A DNA stretch of 64,000 bases from Amorphochlora amoebiformis. Its lineage: Eukaryota; Cercozoa; Chlorarachniophyceae. The stretch's first letter is position 1. Every line of letters starts with the position of its first letter. Shown here in pieces: positions 1 through 49,438 of the stretch. The position numbers were made by a program, and so were the translations under genes. Location: contig BAAHQB010000055.1 in NCBI GenBank assembly GCA_054601695.1, positions 496,001 to 560,000 on the forward strand, in the 5' to 3' direction. The notes beneath the pieces are model-generated. The model saw only the letters and a list, made by a program, of their open reading frames with translations, did not search any database and was not told the DNA's origin.

Positions 1-57
1 TATACATACATATATATATATATATATATATGTATATACATATACATATATATATAG

Positions 58-10916
<10,859 letters not shown>

Positions 10917-12517
10917 AACGAAAACAAATGGACTAAGTTCTAAAAGTTGTTACTCTAGTTGCGACTTTAGTACAGATGATAAAATGAATTTGAAGTTGGT
11001 TGGTAAATTACTAGAATTAAGGTAAGTCGCTTCATGGCATGAGTTTTAGTATCTCTAGTCTAGTAGTATTTTCGTATTTCATGCTACATGTAGAGTACTT
11101 ACTAATTTATCTAGCTATTTTGTAAAAAAAATACGTGTATATTTAAATTAAATTATGTATGTAGATAATACTGATATTTATATATATCACAGTATTAACC
11201 TAGTTAACAAAATATATACTACTACATGCATGTATAAAAAGTTACTAGACTCGGGTTTGATAATATTATTTCTAGCCGGACTGGGGAATCGAATAAATCG
11301 TTTAGTCAATATTGTAACTTACACTAGTACAATTGCGCTATTCTAGTATTGTCAGTATTGATAGGTCGTTAGTTCAATTGCTGTTGTTTACGGTATCGAG
11401 GTCGACTCATGATGTATATATATATATATACATGTAATCTGTATTATAATACGCGCGTACTCCAGCTAGATCTGTAGATATACTGGATATAATAGTCACT
11501 CTTATTTTAAATACGGTTATCATGATCATATATCTACGATCAGTTGCTGGGCTGGTACTAATAGCCTGGTATACATCTACTCTAGCATATGACACCCAGA
11601 CTCTCAGCTTGCCTCCAGACAGTGCTTGTTAACTTCATAGCTCAGGAAGACTTATGCTTTGAGCCAGTACTGACCATGCATACATGTATTATGTAGGCCG
11701 CAGTGTTCCAATCAAAGAATCGCTTGTTCTTTTTGATGCACTAGAATCTGAGTATCTAGGAAAATCCAATAGATATATACGTACAATTGTACAAGTACAG
11801 ATTTACTTGATTTACAAGTATATACACTCATCATCTAGATATTGTATATGTATTAAGCTAGCCTAGGCCTGCATATCAAGCATGTCATCGCCCCCGATAA
11901 GGGCCCATCGCTGCCAAGCTGGCGCGCATTGTTTTTTTATTATTTTTATTTTCTTTTCGGGTTGCGGAAAAATATCTGAAATTTGTTTTTAATATTTCTT
12001 CGGCTCAGTGGCAAATACCGCAAGGTCCACAAAAGAAGTTTATTTCCGAACATCTACCCCCCCTTTTCTCTCCCCCCCCCTTCCCCTGAGGCCCATCGCA
12101 CAGTGGGGGGATGCATCTATTCTTCTGTTCAACCAGTTGCTAATTTTTTTTTTTAATTTAGCGGTGAAAGTTCGCCATTTCCGAGCAAAAGGATACCACT
12201 CGCGCCTTCCGCGTCGATTGCTTGTGAGCTTTTTGTGTCCGTGTGTGCATATATTCAATCATGGACAGATTAACACACATACATGTACCGATTCCTTCAA
12301 ATTTGTGCATATCGCACGCACTGCGCAAGGAGAGAAGCGAGCTAGAGGTCGAAATATCGCTTTGCTTTTCATGGAGAGATTTGCGAGCTAAATATTTCGG
12401 ATGTAGACCGAATCCACGATCACACTGCGCATGAAAAGAAAGGTTGGCGTAGTTTTACAACCGAGCACTACGCTTGCAAAACCAATACCGTACAGGAGAG
12501 GTTGAGAGTTCATTCCA
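10917..12517. other. Intergenic region, CTAG-rich then promoter-side sequence
   Basis: From 10917 to about 11880 the DNA has no simple repeats apart from a short AT run at 11414. It carries 17 copies of the palindrome CTAG in about 960 nt. It directly follows the NOL7 stop codon, so it is its 3' untranslated and downstream region. From 11880 to 12517 the sequence is less AT-rich, has poly-T and poly-C runs and only one CTAG. It lies upstream of the candidate start at 12518 and probably contains the promoter. No convincing gene was found. Short frames such as that from ATG 12434 end quickly. Confidence 0.6.
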
Positions 12518-17037
<4,520 letters not shown>

Positions 17038-17082
17038 GTACATATGCATTTATATATATATATATATATATATGTGTATATA

Positions 17083-17139
<57 letters not shown>

Positions 17140-17150
17140 TACATATATAT

Positions 17151-17189
<39 letters not shown>

Positions 17190-17200
17190 ATATATTTGTA

Positions 17201-17262
<62 letters not shown>

Positions 17263-17274
17263 TATATACATATA

Positions 17275-17318
<44 letters not shown>

Positions 17319-17349
17319 GTACATGTATGTATATGTGTGTATATATAGC

Positions 17350-17445
17350 ATATACATCGACGCTTTGCTTAATATCATGACACTTAGCTTAATAACATGA
17401 CACTTAGCTTAATATCATGACACTTTGCTTAATATTATGACATAA
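17350..17445 (+). repeat. 20-bp tandem repeat
   Basis: Four copies of catgacacttagcttaatat, differing by single bases, are followed by a partial fifth. It lies between candidate exon 17006-17037 and exon 18268. Confidence 0.8.
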
Positions 17446-17696
17446 ATAGATGTCTACACATATATATATGTAATATAAATATTTGCATATACATTGCGTA
17501 TGTGTATGCATATGTGTACATGTATGTGTGTATATGTATATGTATATATATATATTAGATATATATATCCACACATATATGTATATATATATATATATAT
17601 ATGTGAACATATATATAGTTATATACATATATATGTACATATACACACATATATATATATGTGTGTATGTATGTATGTATGTGCATTACATGTGTA

Positions 17697-17733
<37 letters not shown>

Positions 17734-17745
17734 CATATATATATG

Positions 17746-17822
<77 letters not shown>

Positions 17823-17824
17823 AT

Positions 17825-17906
<82 letters not shown>

Positions 17907-17969
17907 AACATATTGCACATATATGCATACATGCACTTGTGCACATTTCTGAAGGCAACATATTGTCTT

Positions 17970-18023
<54 letters not shown>

Positions 18024-18067
18024 CATATATAAATATTATATCAATATACACACATAGTATATATACA

Positions 18068-18102
<35 letters not shown>

Positions 18103-18199
18103 ATATATATATGTGTCTGTGTGTATACATAGAAACCCACATAGACCACATATGTAACTATTTTGATACCAATATACATATATATATATACACATATAT

Positions 18200-18256
<57 letters not shown>

Positions 18257-18267
18257 GTTGAATACAG

Positions 18268-36850
<18,583 letters not shown>

Positions 36851-37688
36851 ACTACGATAACCGTCACTCAATACAGCAGTATCAGTGACAATATCACTAT
36901 ACGAGTTTAAACTAGTAATATTTACATGAAAAGAATTGGCGAAATATACTAGTTAAAAGGCAGTTAGACTCCGATCTCCAATGTTCTCCAGTTATTCTGC
37001 CATGATATATCAGTCTCTTTAAGTCTCTGGAGTCTAAGCTAAGTCTAGAGTCTATTTCAATCTAGACGTACACAATCTAGACACAATCTAGACAGTTATA
37101 ATCATTAACTGGATTAAAGCTCAAGTTGAATTATCACCGTACTTATGTCATCAAGTCGATCAATCTCAATACGATCGAGTAGCTCTACTATCTGTCAATT
37201 ATTTCCTTTGTAATATACAGAACCAGTGATCCTACGACGATCTTGAAGTAGTTGGTCACTCGATGATTCTGCGGAACTTGAAAAGTGATTTGCACGCACG
37301 CCATATAACGGAAAGAATATGCATGGCGTGCTGCCAATAACTATCTATATCTACCGAATAATTATCTCCCTAATACTATTAGCGTCTTATATATATATAT
37401 ATATATAATTGTGCGTGTCTGACTCCAACAACAGATTCGTTTCTCGGATGTCGGCTGCTTCCTTTGCAACATTGTGCTGTTTCATGCGTGCTTGTGTGGC
37501 TTCGGATGATCAGTACTGACGTCCCATTGCCGTCCAGCCCGCAGAAGTTTCGCCTATCGCCTATCGGCCCGATCGCATAGCTTAGGATGTATGAGCTGTG
37601 CCTGAGCTTGTAACTTATGTATACCGTCATTGCCAGTGATTGACCCATTGTCGACAAGACGTTTATGTTTACAAGCACATACTTATTA

Positions 37689-37722
<34 letters not shown>

Positions 37723-37784
37723 GTATACTATGATATGAATGCATAGTATGTATATATATATGCATGCACAATTGATGTATATAT

Positions 37785-37832
<48 letters not shown>

Positions 37833-38317
37833 CATACATGTACTGTCTACATACGTATATACTATTTATGCATTCATGTCGGCGCTCACCATATTTGGAT
37901 TCACTTTTACAACGATTTCTATTATGTAGATTATTTCAATATAGTAAACCATTAGCGGCGGCTCAATTACGTATTGTTTCTAGGTATTTATAGCTTTTAT
38001 TAGTCTATTTAATGTTAGTTCGGTAACTTGTACCAGTCATCGGAGATTACCTAGGGCCCAGACTCGATTTCTAGGATTTAAGTTAGCCTACGGTTTGAAG
38101 TTTAATAATAAATACTTGTCGCACGGACTAAATTACATAATTGGGCCAATTGCAGTGCCAATTGCAATGGAAATAAAGTTCAAATCTATTTCTAATAAAG
38201 TTCAAATCTAGATCTTTCTAATAATCTGAACATCATATACCGCGGCAGAGAGCTGTAGATACCACCAGGATATCCTAGATATCTCTCATATGCGATCAGA
38301 AGCTCTGAATGGACAAG
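36851..38317. other. Convergent intergenic region between pyruvate kinase and glycosyltransferase
   Basis: Both flanking genes end here. 36851-37380 and about 37990-38317 are non-repetitive and CTAG-rich (6 and 5 copies). Between them lie AT arrays (37385-37405, 37691-37722, 37779-37829) and a normal-composition island at 37406-37690 with a minus-strand open frame of about 95 non-repeat codons. That frame has no recognised domain and no clear start, and is not called a gene. Confidence 0.5.
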
Positions 38318-38422
38318 TTAGCCGCACACATCTGGGATGATTTTCAGCCTCTCCACAACACTTCCCAGCAATGCCTCGGGATTCATACGGTTCCTAATTC
38401 ACAAATGACCGGTTGAACACCC

Positions 38423-38472
<50 letters not shown>

Positions 38473-38534
38473 ATATATATATATATATATTAGATTTGTG
38501 TGTATGTGTGTCTTGCGTACTTTTGAATATAGCT

Positions 38535-38583
<49 letters not shown>

Positions 38584-38605
38584 ACATATAAATAAATATA
38601 AAAAT

Positions 38606-38645
<40 letters not shown>

Positions 38646-38753
38646 ATCGTGCAGTTTGGCTCGTTAGCCCACCATAATCCTCATAGTACAGAGACGCTAT
38701 CTGAGAGATTTGTAGGGAAGTATATATATATATATATATACGTATAATACATA

Positions 38754-38790
<37 letters not shown>

Positions 38791-38950
38791 TGAATGTATA
38801 CATTGAGCAGAGATAGAGGAAAACGAGAAGAAGAGACGAAAGAGAGAGAGAGAGAGAGAGAGTAAAAGAAAGCGACAGATAGAGAGGAGAGAGAGCGAAG
38901 AGAGAAAGAAGGAGAAGAGAGAAAGAGATGATAGGGTGTAGGAGAGAAAC

Positions 38951-38982
<32 letters not shown>

Positions 38983-39624
38983 GAATAGGGTTAGGTTTAG
39001 GGTTAGGGTTAGGTTTAGGGTTAGGGATAAGATTTGGGTTAGGGTTAGTTTGGGTTAAGGTTAGGGTTAGGGTTAGGGTTAGGGTTAGGGTTAGGGTTAT
39101 GCTAGGTTAGGGTTAGGGTTAGGGTTAGGGTCTCGTCTCTTCTCGTTTTCCTATCTCTCTCTCTCTCTTTTATTGTTTTTCTATCTCTCTCTCTTCTCTC
39201 TCTTTCGCTCTCTCCGACCTTCTTTAGCCTTCTTAAACCCCTTTTCTTAACTCTCTATGCCTCTATTTTCTCGCTCGGCTCTCTCCCTCTCCCGCCACTC
39301 TTCCTATTCCTTTCTCATCTCTCTCGTTTTTCTCTCTCCCTCTTTCTCTTGTCTCTCTCTCTCTCTTTTTGCCTTAATCTTTCTTTCGTCTCTCTCAGTC
39401 TCCTCTGTCTCTCTCGCTCTTTCTCTCTCTCTCTCTCTCTCTCCCTCTCTCGTCTGACCTTATCAAATTCCTTCTCTTTCGCGTAGAAGAAATTGTCTCC
39501 AGAATTTCCGTCCCACGGTCTCATAACCTGCCCATCGCTCATCTGTATATGCATTTACACATTATATATGTATGTATATACGTATACGAATGTATTATTT
39601 TCGTGCATGTAAATATATTATATG

Positions 39625-39688
<64 letters not shown>

Positions 39689-39780
39689 TATACATATATA
39701 TATATATATTATATATATATATATATATATGTGTATGTATATGTATATATTACATATACATACATACATATATATGTATA

Positions 39781-39824
<44 letters not shown>

Positions 39825-40092
39825 TATATATACATACATACATGTACTCATATGCATGGTTTGTTATTATATATAGATGAGTTGAGCACGTACACGCTAT
39901 ATAGTATATAAACATTATCATATATAATATATATTACATACATATATATATATATATATACATATAGATGTATATTTATCTATACATATGATGCAATACT
40001 TATGTATATTGACAAATGTTCAATACATGTGAACATATTAAATCATATGTATATATTTACATATATATGTACATACATATATGTATCCATAT

Positions 40093-40124
<32 letters not shown>

Positions 40125-40173
40125 TTATATATATACATAGAGAGAGAGAGTATATATATATATATAATATATT

Positions 40174-40205
<32 letters not shown>

Positions 40206-40248
40206 TTATATATTATGTGTACATGTATATATATTTGGGTATATATAT

Positions 40249-40293
<45 letters not shown>

Positions 40294-41762
40294 CAGTAAC
40301 GTGTGGGTAGATGGACAACGAGAGGGAGAGAGAGGGGAACGAATGAAGACAGAAAAGTCAAAAAAGGACAGAAGAGAAAAAGAGAGAGAGAGAGACTAAG
40401 ACACACAGAGAGAAAGAATAGAGAAGAGAGAAGGGAGAGAGAGAAGGGAGGGAGAGAGAGAGAGACAAAGACAGAGAGAGAGAGAGAGAATAGAGAAGAG
40501 AGAAGAGAGAGAGAGAGAGACAAAGACACACAGAGAGAAAGAATAGAGAAGAGAGAAGGGAGAGAGAGAGAGAGAGACAAAGACAGAAAGAGAGAGAGAG
40601 AATAGAGAAGAGAGAAGAGAGAGAGAGAGAGAAAGACACAGAGAGAGAGAGAATAGAGAAGAGAGAAGAGAGAGAGAGAGAGAGACAAAGACACACAGAG
40701 AGAGAGAATAGAGAAGAGAGAAGAGAGAGAGAGAGAGAGAGACAAAGACACACACAGAGAGAGAATAGAGAAGAGAGAAGAGAGAGAGAGAGAGAGAGAC
40801 AAAGACACCGAGAGAGAGAGAGAATAGAGAAGAGAGAAGGGAGAGAGAGAGACAAAGACACACACAGAGAGAGAATAGAGAAGAGAGAAGAGAGAGAGAG
40901 AGAGAGAAAGACACACAGAGAGAGAGAATAGAGAAGAGAGAAGAGAGAGGGAGAGAGAGACAAAGACACAGAGAGAGAGAAATAGAGAAGAGAGAAAAGA
41001 AAGAGAGAGAGACAAAGACACACACAGAGAGAGAGAATAGAGAAGAGAGAAGAGAGAGAGAGAGAGACAAAGACACAGAGAGAGAGAGAGAATAGAGAAG
41101 AGAGAAGAGAGAGGGAGAGAGAGACAAAGACACAGAGAGAGAGAAATAGAGAAGAGAGAAAAGAAAGAGAGAGAGCAAAGACACACACAGAGAGAGAGAA
41201 TAGAGAAGAGAGAAGAGAGAGAGAGAGAGACAAAGACACAGAGAGAGAGAGAGAATAGAGAAGAGAGAAGAGAGAAAGAGAGAGAGACAAAGACACACAG
41301 AGAGAGAGACTAGAGAAGAGAGAAAAAGAGAGGGAAAGAAAGACACTGGAGAGAGATATGTGCGAGAGAGAGAAATTTAGAAAGGCGAAAAGATGAGAGG
41401 GGAGGTGAGAAAAGGATGAAAGGGAAGAAATAAAAAAGAGAGATGAGAAAAGATATTTGAGAGATGAGAGAGGGATAGAGAGACAGAGAGACAAAGAAAG
41501 GGCAAAAAAGAGAGCGAGGAAAGGGAGAGAAAGACAATATGCTGATGAGAGGGAGAGAGAAATGCAGAAAAGAGAGAGGAGAAAGAGAGAGAGGAAGAGA
41601 GAGGGGAATGAGAGAGAGAAAGGGAGACAGAGAATGTGAAAGAGAGTGAGAGGCATTAGGTGTGGGAGTGCCTTTCTTGGATAGCTTCCGCCGGGGAAGA
41701 AATCTGTAAAGTTACTGCGTGCTGGCGGGTCTGATTTTAGTAGAAATATTATATATTTATAT

Positions 41763-41796
<34 letters not shown>

Positions 41797-41835
41797 TGAA
41801 CAGGTTAGGTATGTATGTATACATATGTATACATA

Positions 41836-41873
<38 letters not shown>

Positions 41874-42007
41874 AACGCATATAGGTATATATATATATAT
41901 ATGCCAGTCAACATATATATATATGTATATATCTACAAATGTATGTACATATATATATAAATATATATGTATATATATATTACACACATAATATATATAT
42001 ATAGATA

Positions 42008-42054
<47 letters not shown>

Positions 42055-42185
42055 GTAAATACAAATGTGATAGTATGAATAGATATAGTTGATACATACA
42101 TGCATATTTTATATATAACTATATATGCACATATACATATATAAGTATACATATATATATATATATATATACATATATATATGCA

Positions 42186-42260
<75 letters not shown>

Positions 42261-42505
42261 ACATACTATACAGATAGCACTTATATACAGGATTCGATAT
42301 AATATATAATGCGTAAACGTATTTATAGATATACGTGTATGACTAGGTCATAGTAAGCAACTCTGTATGTATGGATGTGTATCTATTTAAAACTCGTAAA
42401 AAGTCATGCATAGACATATATTTGTATCATGTAACATGTTACTCTGTTTATTATATATATATGTGTATACATATATATATATATATATCATATATATATA
42501 TATAT

Positions 42506-42576
<71 letters not shown>

Positions 42577-42714
42577 TTATATATATATATGTATTATGTG
42601 TCTTATATACAAGCATAAACGCATATAATATTATTCAAAGTAACATGTTACCTTCCCGTTGAATTATGTTATAGTTATATCTACATATATAGATAAATGG
42701 ATACATACATATAC

Positions 42715-42751
<37 letters not shown>

Positions 42752-42843
42752 GTGTGTGTGTAGGTATATGTATATATATATATATATATGGATGTTGTAA
42801 TAAGCTGCTTAATATTTGTGTCAGTTGTATTTATATTATGGTG

Positions 42844-42895
<52 letters not shown>

Positions 42896-42913
42896 GTATT
42901 CATGTACATATAA

Positions 42914-42974
<61 letters not shown>

Positions 42975-43126
42975 ATATATATGTATGTACAGTATAGAAA
43001 TCTTTATATTATATTATATATTAATATGTAATATATATTCATTTATATATTACATATACACATATACATATATATATTTATAATATTATATATACATATA
43101 TATATATATATATATAATATATATGT

Positions 43127-43163
<37 letters not shown>

Positions 43164-43380
43164 GAACGGATGTTATTACAATTTATCTTATTATTCGTAT
43201 CATCCTTGTTTTGGTTATACTCTATTGTGACGCATATATATATATATATATATATATGTGTATATATAGATATAATATATATATATATATATATTATATA
43301 TTATATGTATATATGTATATATATATATATATAGATGTATATATATAAGTATATATCTGTATCATATGCACACACACACA

Positions 43381-43436
<56 letters not shown>

Positions 43437-43556
43437 AATTATACATGTATACATTCGTCGTTGCAAGCTTACCCTATACCTCGCTATATCCTTCAATAAT
43501 ATTATACTATACTGTAATATATATATAAAAAAATATATACATATAATTTATATATA

Positions 43557-43634
<78 letters not shown>

Positions 43635-44964
43635 TTAATGTAGTATAGTCAGAGAAATGAAATAGCTAGAAAACTTGTGAGATACGGAGAAAGAATAAGG
43701 GAGAGAAAGAGAGAGGGAGAGAAAGGGAGAGAAAGGGAGAGAAAGAGGGAGGAGAAAGAGAGAGAGATGGAGAAAAAGAGAGAGAGGGAGAGAAAGAGAG
43801 AGAGGAAGAGAAAGAGAGAGAGGAAGAGAAAGAGAGAGAGTGAGAGAAAAAGAGAGAGGAAGAAAGAGAGAGAGGGAGAGAAAGAGAGAGAGGGAGAGAA
43901 GGAGAGTGAGGGAGAGAAAGAGAGAGAGGGAGAGAAAGAGAGAGAGGGAGACAAAGAGGGAGAGGAGAGAAAGAGAGAGAGGGAGAGAAAGAGAGAGATG
44001 GAAAGAAGAAGAGAGAGGAAGAGAGAGTGAGGGAGAGAAGGAGAGTGAGGGAGAGAAAGAGAGAGATGAAGAGAAAGAGAGAGAGGGAGAGAAAGAGAGA
44101 GAGGGAGAGAAAGAGAGAGAGGGAGAGAAAGAGAGAGAGGGAGAGAAAGAGGGGAAGAGAGAAAGAGAGAGAGGGAGAGAAAGAGAGAGATAAAAAAGAA
44201 AAAGAGAGAGGTAGAGAAAGACAGTGAGGGAGAGAAAGAGAGAGAGGGAGAGAAACAGAGGGAGGGAGAGAAAGAGAGCGAGGGAGATAATGAGAGAGAA
44301 GGAGAGAAAGGGAGAGAGGGAGAGAAAGAGAGAGAGACATAGAGAAAGAGAGAGAGGGAGAGAAAGAGAGAGATATAGAGAAAAGAGAGAAAGGGAGAGA
44401 AAAAGGGGAGAGAAAGAGAGAGAGGGAGAGAAAGAGAGAGAGGTAGAGAAAGAGAGAGAGGGAGAGAAAGAGAGAGAGGGAGAGAAAGAGAGAGGGGGAG
44501 AGAAAGAGAGAGAGGGAGAGAAAGAGAGAGGGGGAGAGAAAGAGAGAGAGGGAGAGAAAGAGAGAGAGATAGCGAAAGAGAGTGAGGGAGAGAAAGAGAG
44601 AGAGGAAGAGAAAGAGAGAGAATTTAACATGCAGAGAGGGAGAGAGAGGGTGAGGCATAGATAGAGGAAGAGAAAGAGAGAGGGGAGAGAATCAGAGAGC
44701 GCGAGAGACCTGGAGAGACAGAGAGAGAGGGTGAGAGAGGGTCAGAGAGGGTCAGAGAGGGTCAGAGATGGTGAGAGAGGGTGAGAGAGGGTGAGAGAGG
44801 GTGAGAGAGGGTGAGAGAAAGAGAGAGGGTGAGGAAAAGAGAGAAGGTGAGAGAAAGATAGACGAGGAGGGGAGATTTTGAGAGTAGGAATAGAGAGAAA
44901 GCTTACTTGAATGTTGTTTGATATGAGTCTTAGGGGTTGTATTGTAGATACGTATGCCATAGCT

Positions 44965-45008
<44 letters not shown>

Positions 45009-45129
45009 AATATGCTCTTTATATATATATATATATACATATGTTCATATATATGTTTGTATATGTAGAATATATATGTACATAAATATGAGTCTTAGGG
45101 GTTGTATTGTAGATACGTATGCCATAGCT

Positions 45130-45177
<48 letters not shown>

Positions 45178-45296
45178 AATATGCTCTTTATATATATATA
45201 TATACATATGTTCATATATATGTTTGTATATGTAGAATATATATGTACATAAATATGAGTCTTAGGGGTTGTATTGTAGATACGTATGCCATAGCT

Positions 45297-45340
<44 letters not shown>

Positions 45341-45463
45341 AATATTCTCTTTATATATATATATATATATACATATGTTCATATATATGTTTGTATATGT
45401 AGAATATATATGTACATAAATATGAGTCTTAGGGTTTGTATTGTAGATACGTATGCCATAGCT

Positions 45464-45505
<42 letters not shown>

Positions 45506-45654
45506 TATATAAATATGCTCTTTATATATATATATATGTTCATATATATGTTTATGTATGTAGAATATATATGTAGATATATATGAGTCTTAGCGGTTCT
45601 ATCGTAGATACGTATACCATAGCTGTGACATATATAAACATATATATATATATG

Positions 45655-45688
<34 letters not shown>

Positions 45689-45785
45689 TAAATATGCTCT
45701 TTATATATTATATATATATGTTCATATATTATGTTTGTATATGTACAATATAAATGTACATATATATCTATATCTATACACACAC

Positions 45786-45820
<35 letters not shown>

Positions 45821-45858
45821 AGTTTATATACACATATGAAAATATAATAACAAATTAC

Positions 45859-45893
<35 letters not shown>

Positions 45894-46171
45894 TATATAT
45901 GTATGTATATATATTTGTATATTTCTACACATATTTATAAATCGAAATGAGTCATGGATTAGAATAGTAGATACGTATCCATAGCTGTGAGACATATATA
46001 TATATATATATGCAATATATATATATATGTGTGTGTGTATATACACATATATAAATACACACATAGATATATAGTACATATTTAATATAATCTTTAATAT
46101 ATAGATACACATATATTAGCATATAGAGGAAGCAAATCAGATATATTTTCCGGCTTGCAATAGTTTCAAAA

Positions 46172-46212
<41 letters not shown>

Positions 46213-46213
46213 G

Positions 46214-46275
<62 letters not shown>

Positions 46276-46363
46276 ATATATATATATATATATATAAAAA
46301 TGTATATGTTTATATAAATATATTTATAAGTGTAAATATACATGCGCACATATATATATATAT

Positions 46364-46418
<55 letters not shown>

Positions 46419-47708
46419 CTCATCGTTCCTCGCACGAAAAATAAAAACAAAATTCATTCCATGCGAAAATTCGGTTACATTTTTCCACTTGAGACAGTGG
46501 AAAAGCATTTCTGAAACCCTTTCGCTGGCATCACGCCTCCGTGGTTTGTTCTGAGTTTCCATCGACGTGTTAGGACTATTGACCTTTTTCGGTCGAGTTT
46601 AGGGGTCATTTGTTAGGGTTAGGGTTTGTATATTGAGATGATTTGATTGGGGTTAGGAGTCACTTTGTTGGGTTAGGGCTGGTGCATTTAAGGTAATTTG
46701 CTTGGGTTTAGAGGATGTGTACTGGGGGTGATTTGGTTGGGGTTACAAATTATTTGGATTTTTCAAAACGTACACTCAGTAGGTCTATCTTATCCTTCTC
46801 TCTCCCGGGTTAGGTTAGGGTCAGGGTTAGGGTTAGGTTAGGGTCAGGGTTAGGGTTAGGGTTAGGGTTAGGTTAGGGTTAGGGTTAGGGTTAGGGTTAG
46901 GGTTAGGGTTAGGGTTAGGGTTAGGGTTGGTATTCAACATATCCTCTTAGTCTCTTATCTATCCTTTCTGCCTAATTTCCCTGTCTTCTCGACCTTTCTC
47001 TCTCTTCTTCCATATCATATCTCCGAATCCTCTCTTTTTTATCAGTATTCATCCTACTCTCCTTGTCTTTTCTCCTCTCTCTTTCTCTCTCTCTCTCTCT
47101 CACTCTCTTTCGCTTACTTTGTCCCTCTCTCGCTCTGTCTCTATCTCAATCTCGATCTCTCTACGTGTATCTCTGTCTCTCTCTCTCACTCCTCTTGGTC
47201 TCCTGACCTTTTTCTTCCTTTACCTTGTCAGCTGTAAGTTTTCTACACTCTTTCCATGGTGTCTCAGGTTCTCTGTTTGTCTATCTCTCACCCCTTCTCT
47301 CTCTCACTGTTCTCCCTCTCTCTCTCTCTCTCCTTTCTCTTTCGTTACTAAGAAGCCCTTTCTTTATTATTCGCATGCCTGTTTGTCTCTGTGTTTCAGA
47401 CTGAATTTTCTTGGGGATAGCCTTCCTTTCTCCCAGGCCGTTTCTCTTTCTTTCTCTCTCTCTCTTTTGTCGTCTTTGTGTCTTTCTTTTTCTTTCTGTT
47501 CATCTTTTTTTTTTTTTTTCTCTCTGTCTCTCTCTGTCTTGTCTTAGTTCTTTTTTTTTCTTTCTCTCTCTCTCTCTCTCTTTCTCTCCGTACCGGTAGT
47601 AGTCAGGTCTGATCTTTACGACAATATTGTGAGACGTCTTGAATCGTGCATTATGTAACTACATATATATATATATATGTACATATATATATATATATAT
47701 ATATATAC

Positions 47709-47788
<80 letters not shown>

Positions 47789-47817
47789 CTGTGTGTGTGT
47801 AGATATGTATCTACATC

Positions 47818-47848
<31 letters not shown>

Positions 47849-47964
47849 CATATATATATATATATATGTATATATATATGTATATATGTACATATATACG
47901 TATGGATATAAGTATACAATTATATAAATATATATATAATACATATATATAAATATACATATAT

Positions 47965-48014
<50 letters not shown>

Positions 48015-48626
48015 CCATATATGTATATATATATATACATATATAATACATATAACATTTGTACATAACATGTATTGCATCCTTAACATATATAAACTTT
48101 CTACACATAAATACCTACATACATACATGCACATACACATTCATCCCAAACTACATTTACACACAACGAACAACTAAGTCGCCTGGTTAGGATATTACAG
48201 TTATTAGGGTTAAGGTTAAGGTTAGGATAAAGGTTGGTTAGGTTTCGGATTAGGGCTAGGGTTCGAGTGATGTTAGGGTTAGGATACAATGAAGGCTATC
48301 GTTAGGGTTAGAGTGAAGATTAGGGTCAGGGTTAGGGTTAGGGTTAGGGTTAGGGTCAGGGTTAGGGTTAGGGTTAGGGTTAGGGTTGGGTTAGGGTTTG
48401 AATTAGGGTTAGGGTTAGGTTACTGTTAAGGTTAGGGTTAGGGTTAGGATTAGGGTTAGGGTTAGGGTTAGGGTTAGGGTTAGAGTTAAGGTTTGGGTTA
48501 GGGGTTAGGTTATGTGTTAGGGTTAGGGTTAGGGTTAGGGTTAGGGTTAGGTTTACGAATAGGTTGAATGATAACCTTGCGAATATGGTTAAGTTTATAG
48601 AGGCTGTAAGCGTTCATCTTGTGGCC

Positions 48627-48680
<54 letters not shown>

Positions 48681-48766
48681 ATATATAATATATATATATG
48701 TATATACATATATATATATGTGTGTGTGTGTGTAAATATATACGGGTAAATATATGCATATATATG

Positions 48767-48803
<37 letters not shown>

Positions 48804-49390
48804 TATATATACATATAAACAAAGATATATATATATATACTCCTACATATAAGCACTTCCCAAACACAACTATGCAGTACAACTATGCAATCTAACTGCG
48901 AATTGTTTTTGTAAAATATCTTATCGGCATAGCGCTAGGGGCTACAAATGGTTGGATGAACTCTTGCATTCAGAGATACGTACGGTAGTCCAGCGTATAT
49001 GTATGAATCTTTGATATACCAATGATTGTTTTAATTCTCCTCTCATAACCTAACTCTAACCTAATCTTTAACCCAACCCCTAACCCTAACCGTAACCCGA
49101 CCTTTAACCCTAACCCTAACCGTAAGTTTAATCTCAATCCTAACCCTAACCCTTGCCAGGGTAATGGTTAATTTGGACATATTTAGGTATAAATGCATGT
49201 TTTGGAGATATATGATTGAATAATTGTTTTATATAATATCCTTCTCCTGTCTATTAGGTATTTTTGCCTAATTTTCCTGTCTTAGTTATCTTGTCTCTAT
49301 TCCCATGTGTATCTCTATTTTATCGGTATTCATATGTTGTGTTTGTAAGTTAAGTGTACCTTCGTACGAAACTCCACTGTTTAACCATTC

Positions 49391-49438
<48 letters not shown>

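Noticed and set aside
41657-41730. Plus-strand exon reading [16 protein letters not shown]
   Set aside because: The minus-strand reading continues the glycosyltransferase in phase and has the better acceptor (ctaaaatcag).
40206-41914. 518-codon minus-strand frame rich in Ser, Leu and Phe
   Set aside because: It follows the GA minisatellite exactly and is open only because GAGA/CTCT units lack stops. The normal exon 41730-41672 inside it uses another boundary logic.
43163-43240. Plus-strand signal-peptide-like start [17 protein letters not shown]
   Set aside because: There is no donor or partner exon, and the minus strand of the same island fits the glycosyltransferase chain.
43635-44664. 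331- and 330-codon Ser-Leu frames and Arg-Glu-Gly-Lys frames
   Set aside because: The 18-bp array has a period divisible by 3, so all frames stay open. No non-repeat protein sequence is present apart from short flanks.
46130-46175. Minus-strand exon [13 protein letters not shown] after a tatacag acceptor
   Set aside because: Including it breaks the phase to exon 44962, and it has no clear donor.
48895-49030. Possible tRNA or tRNA-derived element (atagcgctaggggctac)
   Set aside because: Only an A-box-like word is seen. No cloverleaf can be folded by eye and no B box is found at the right distance.
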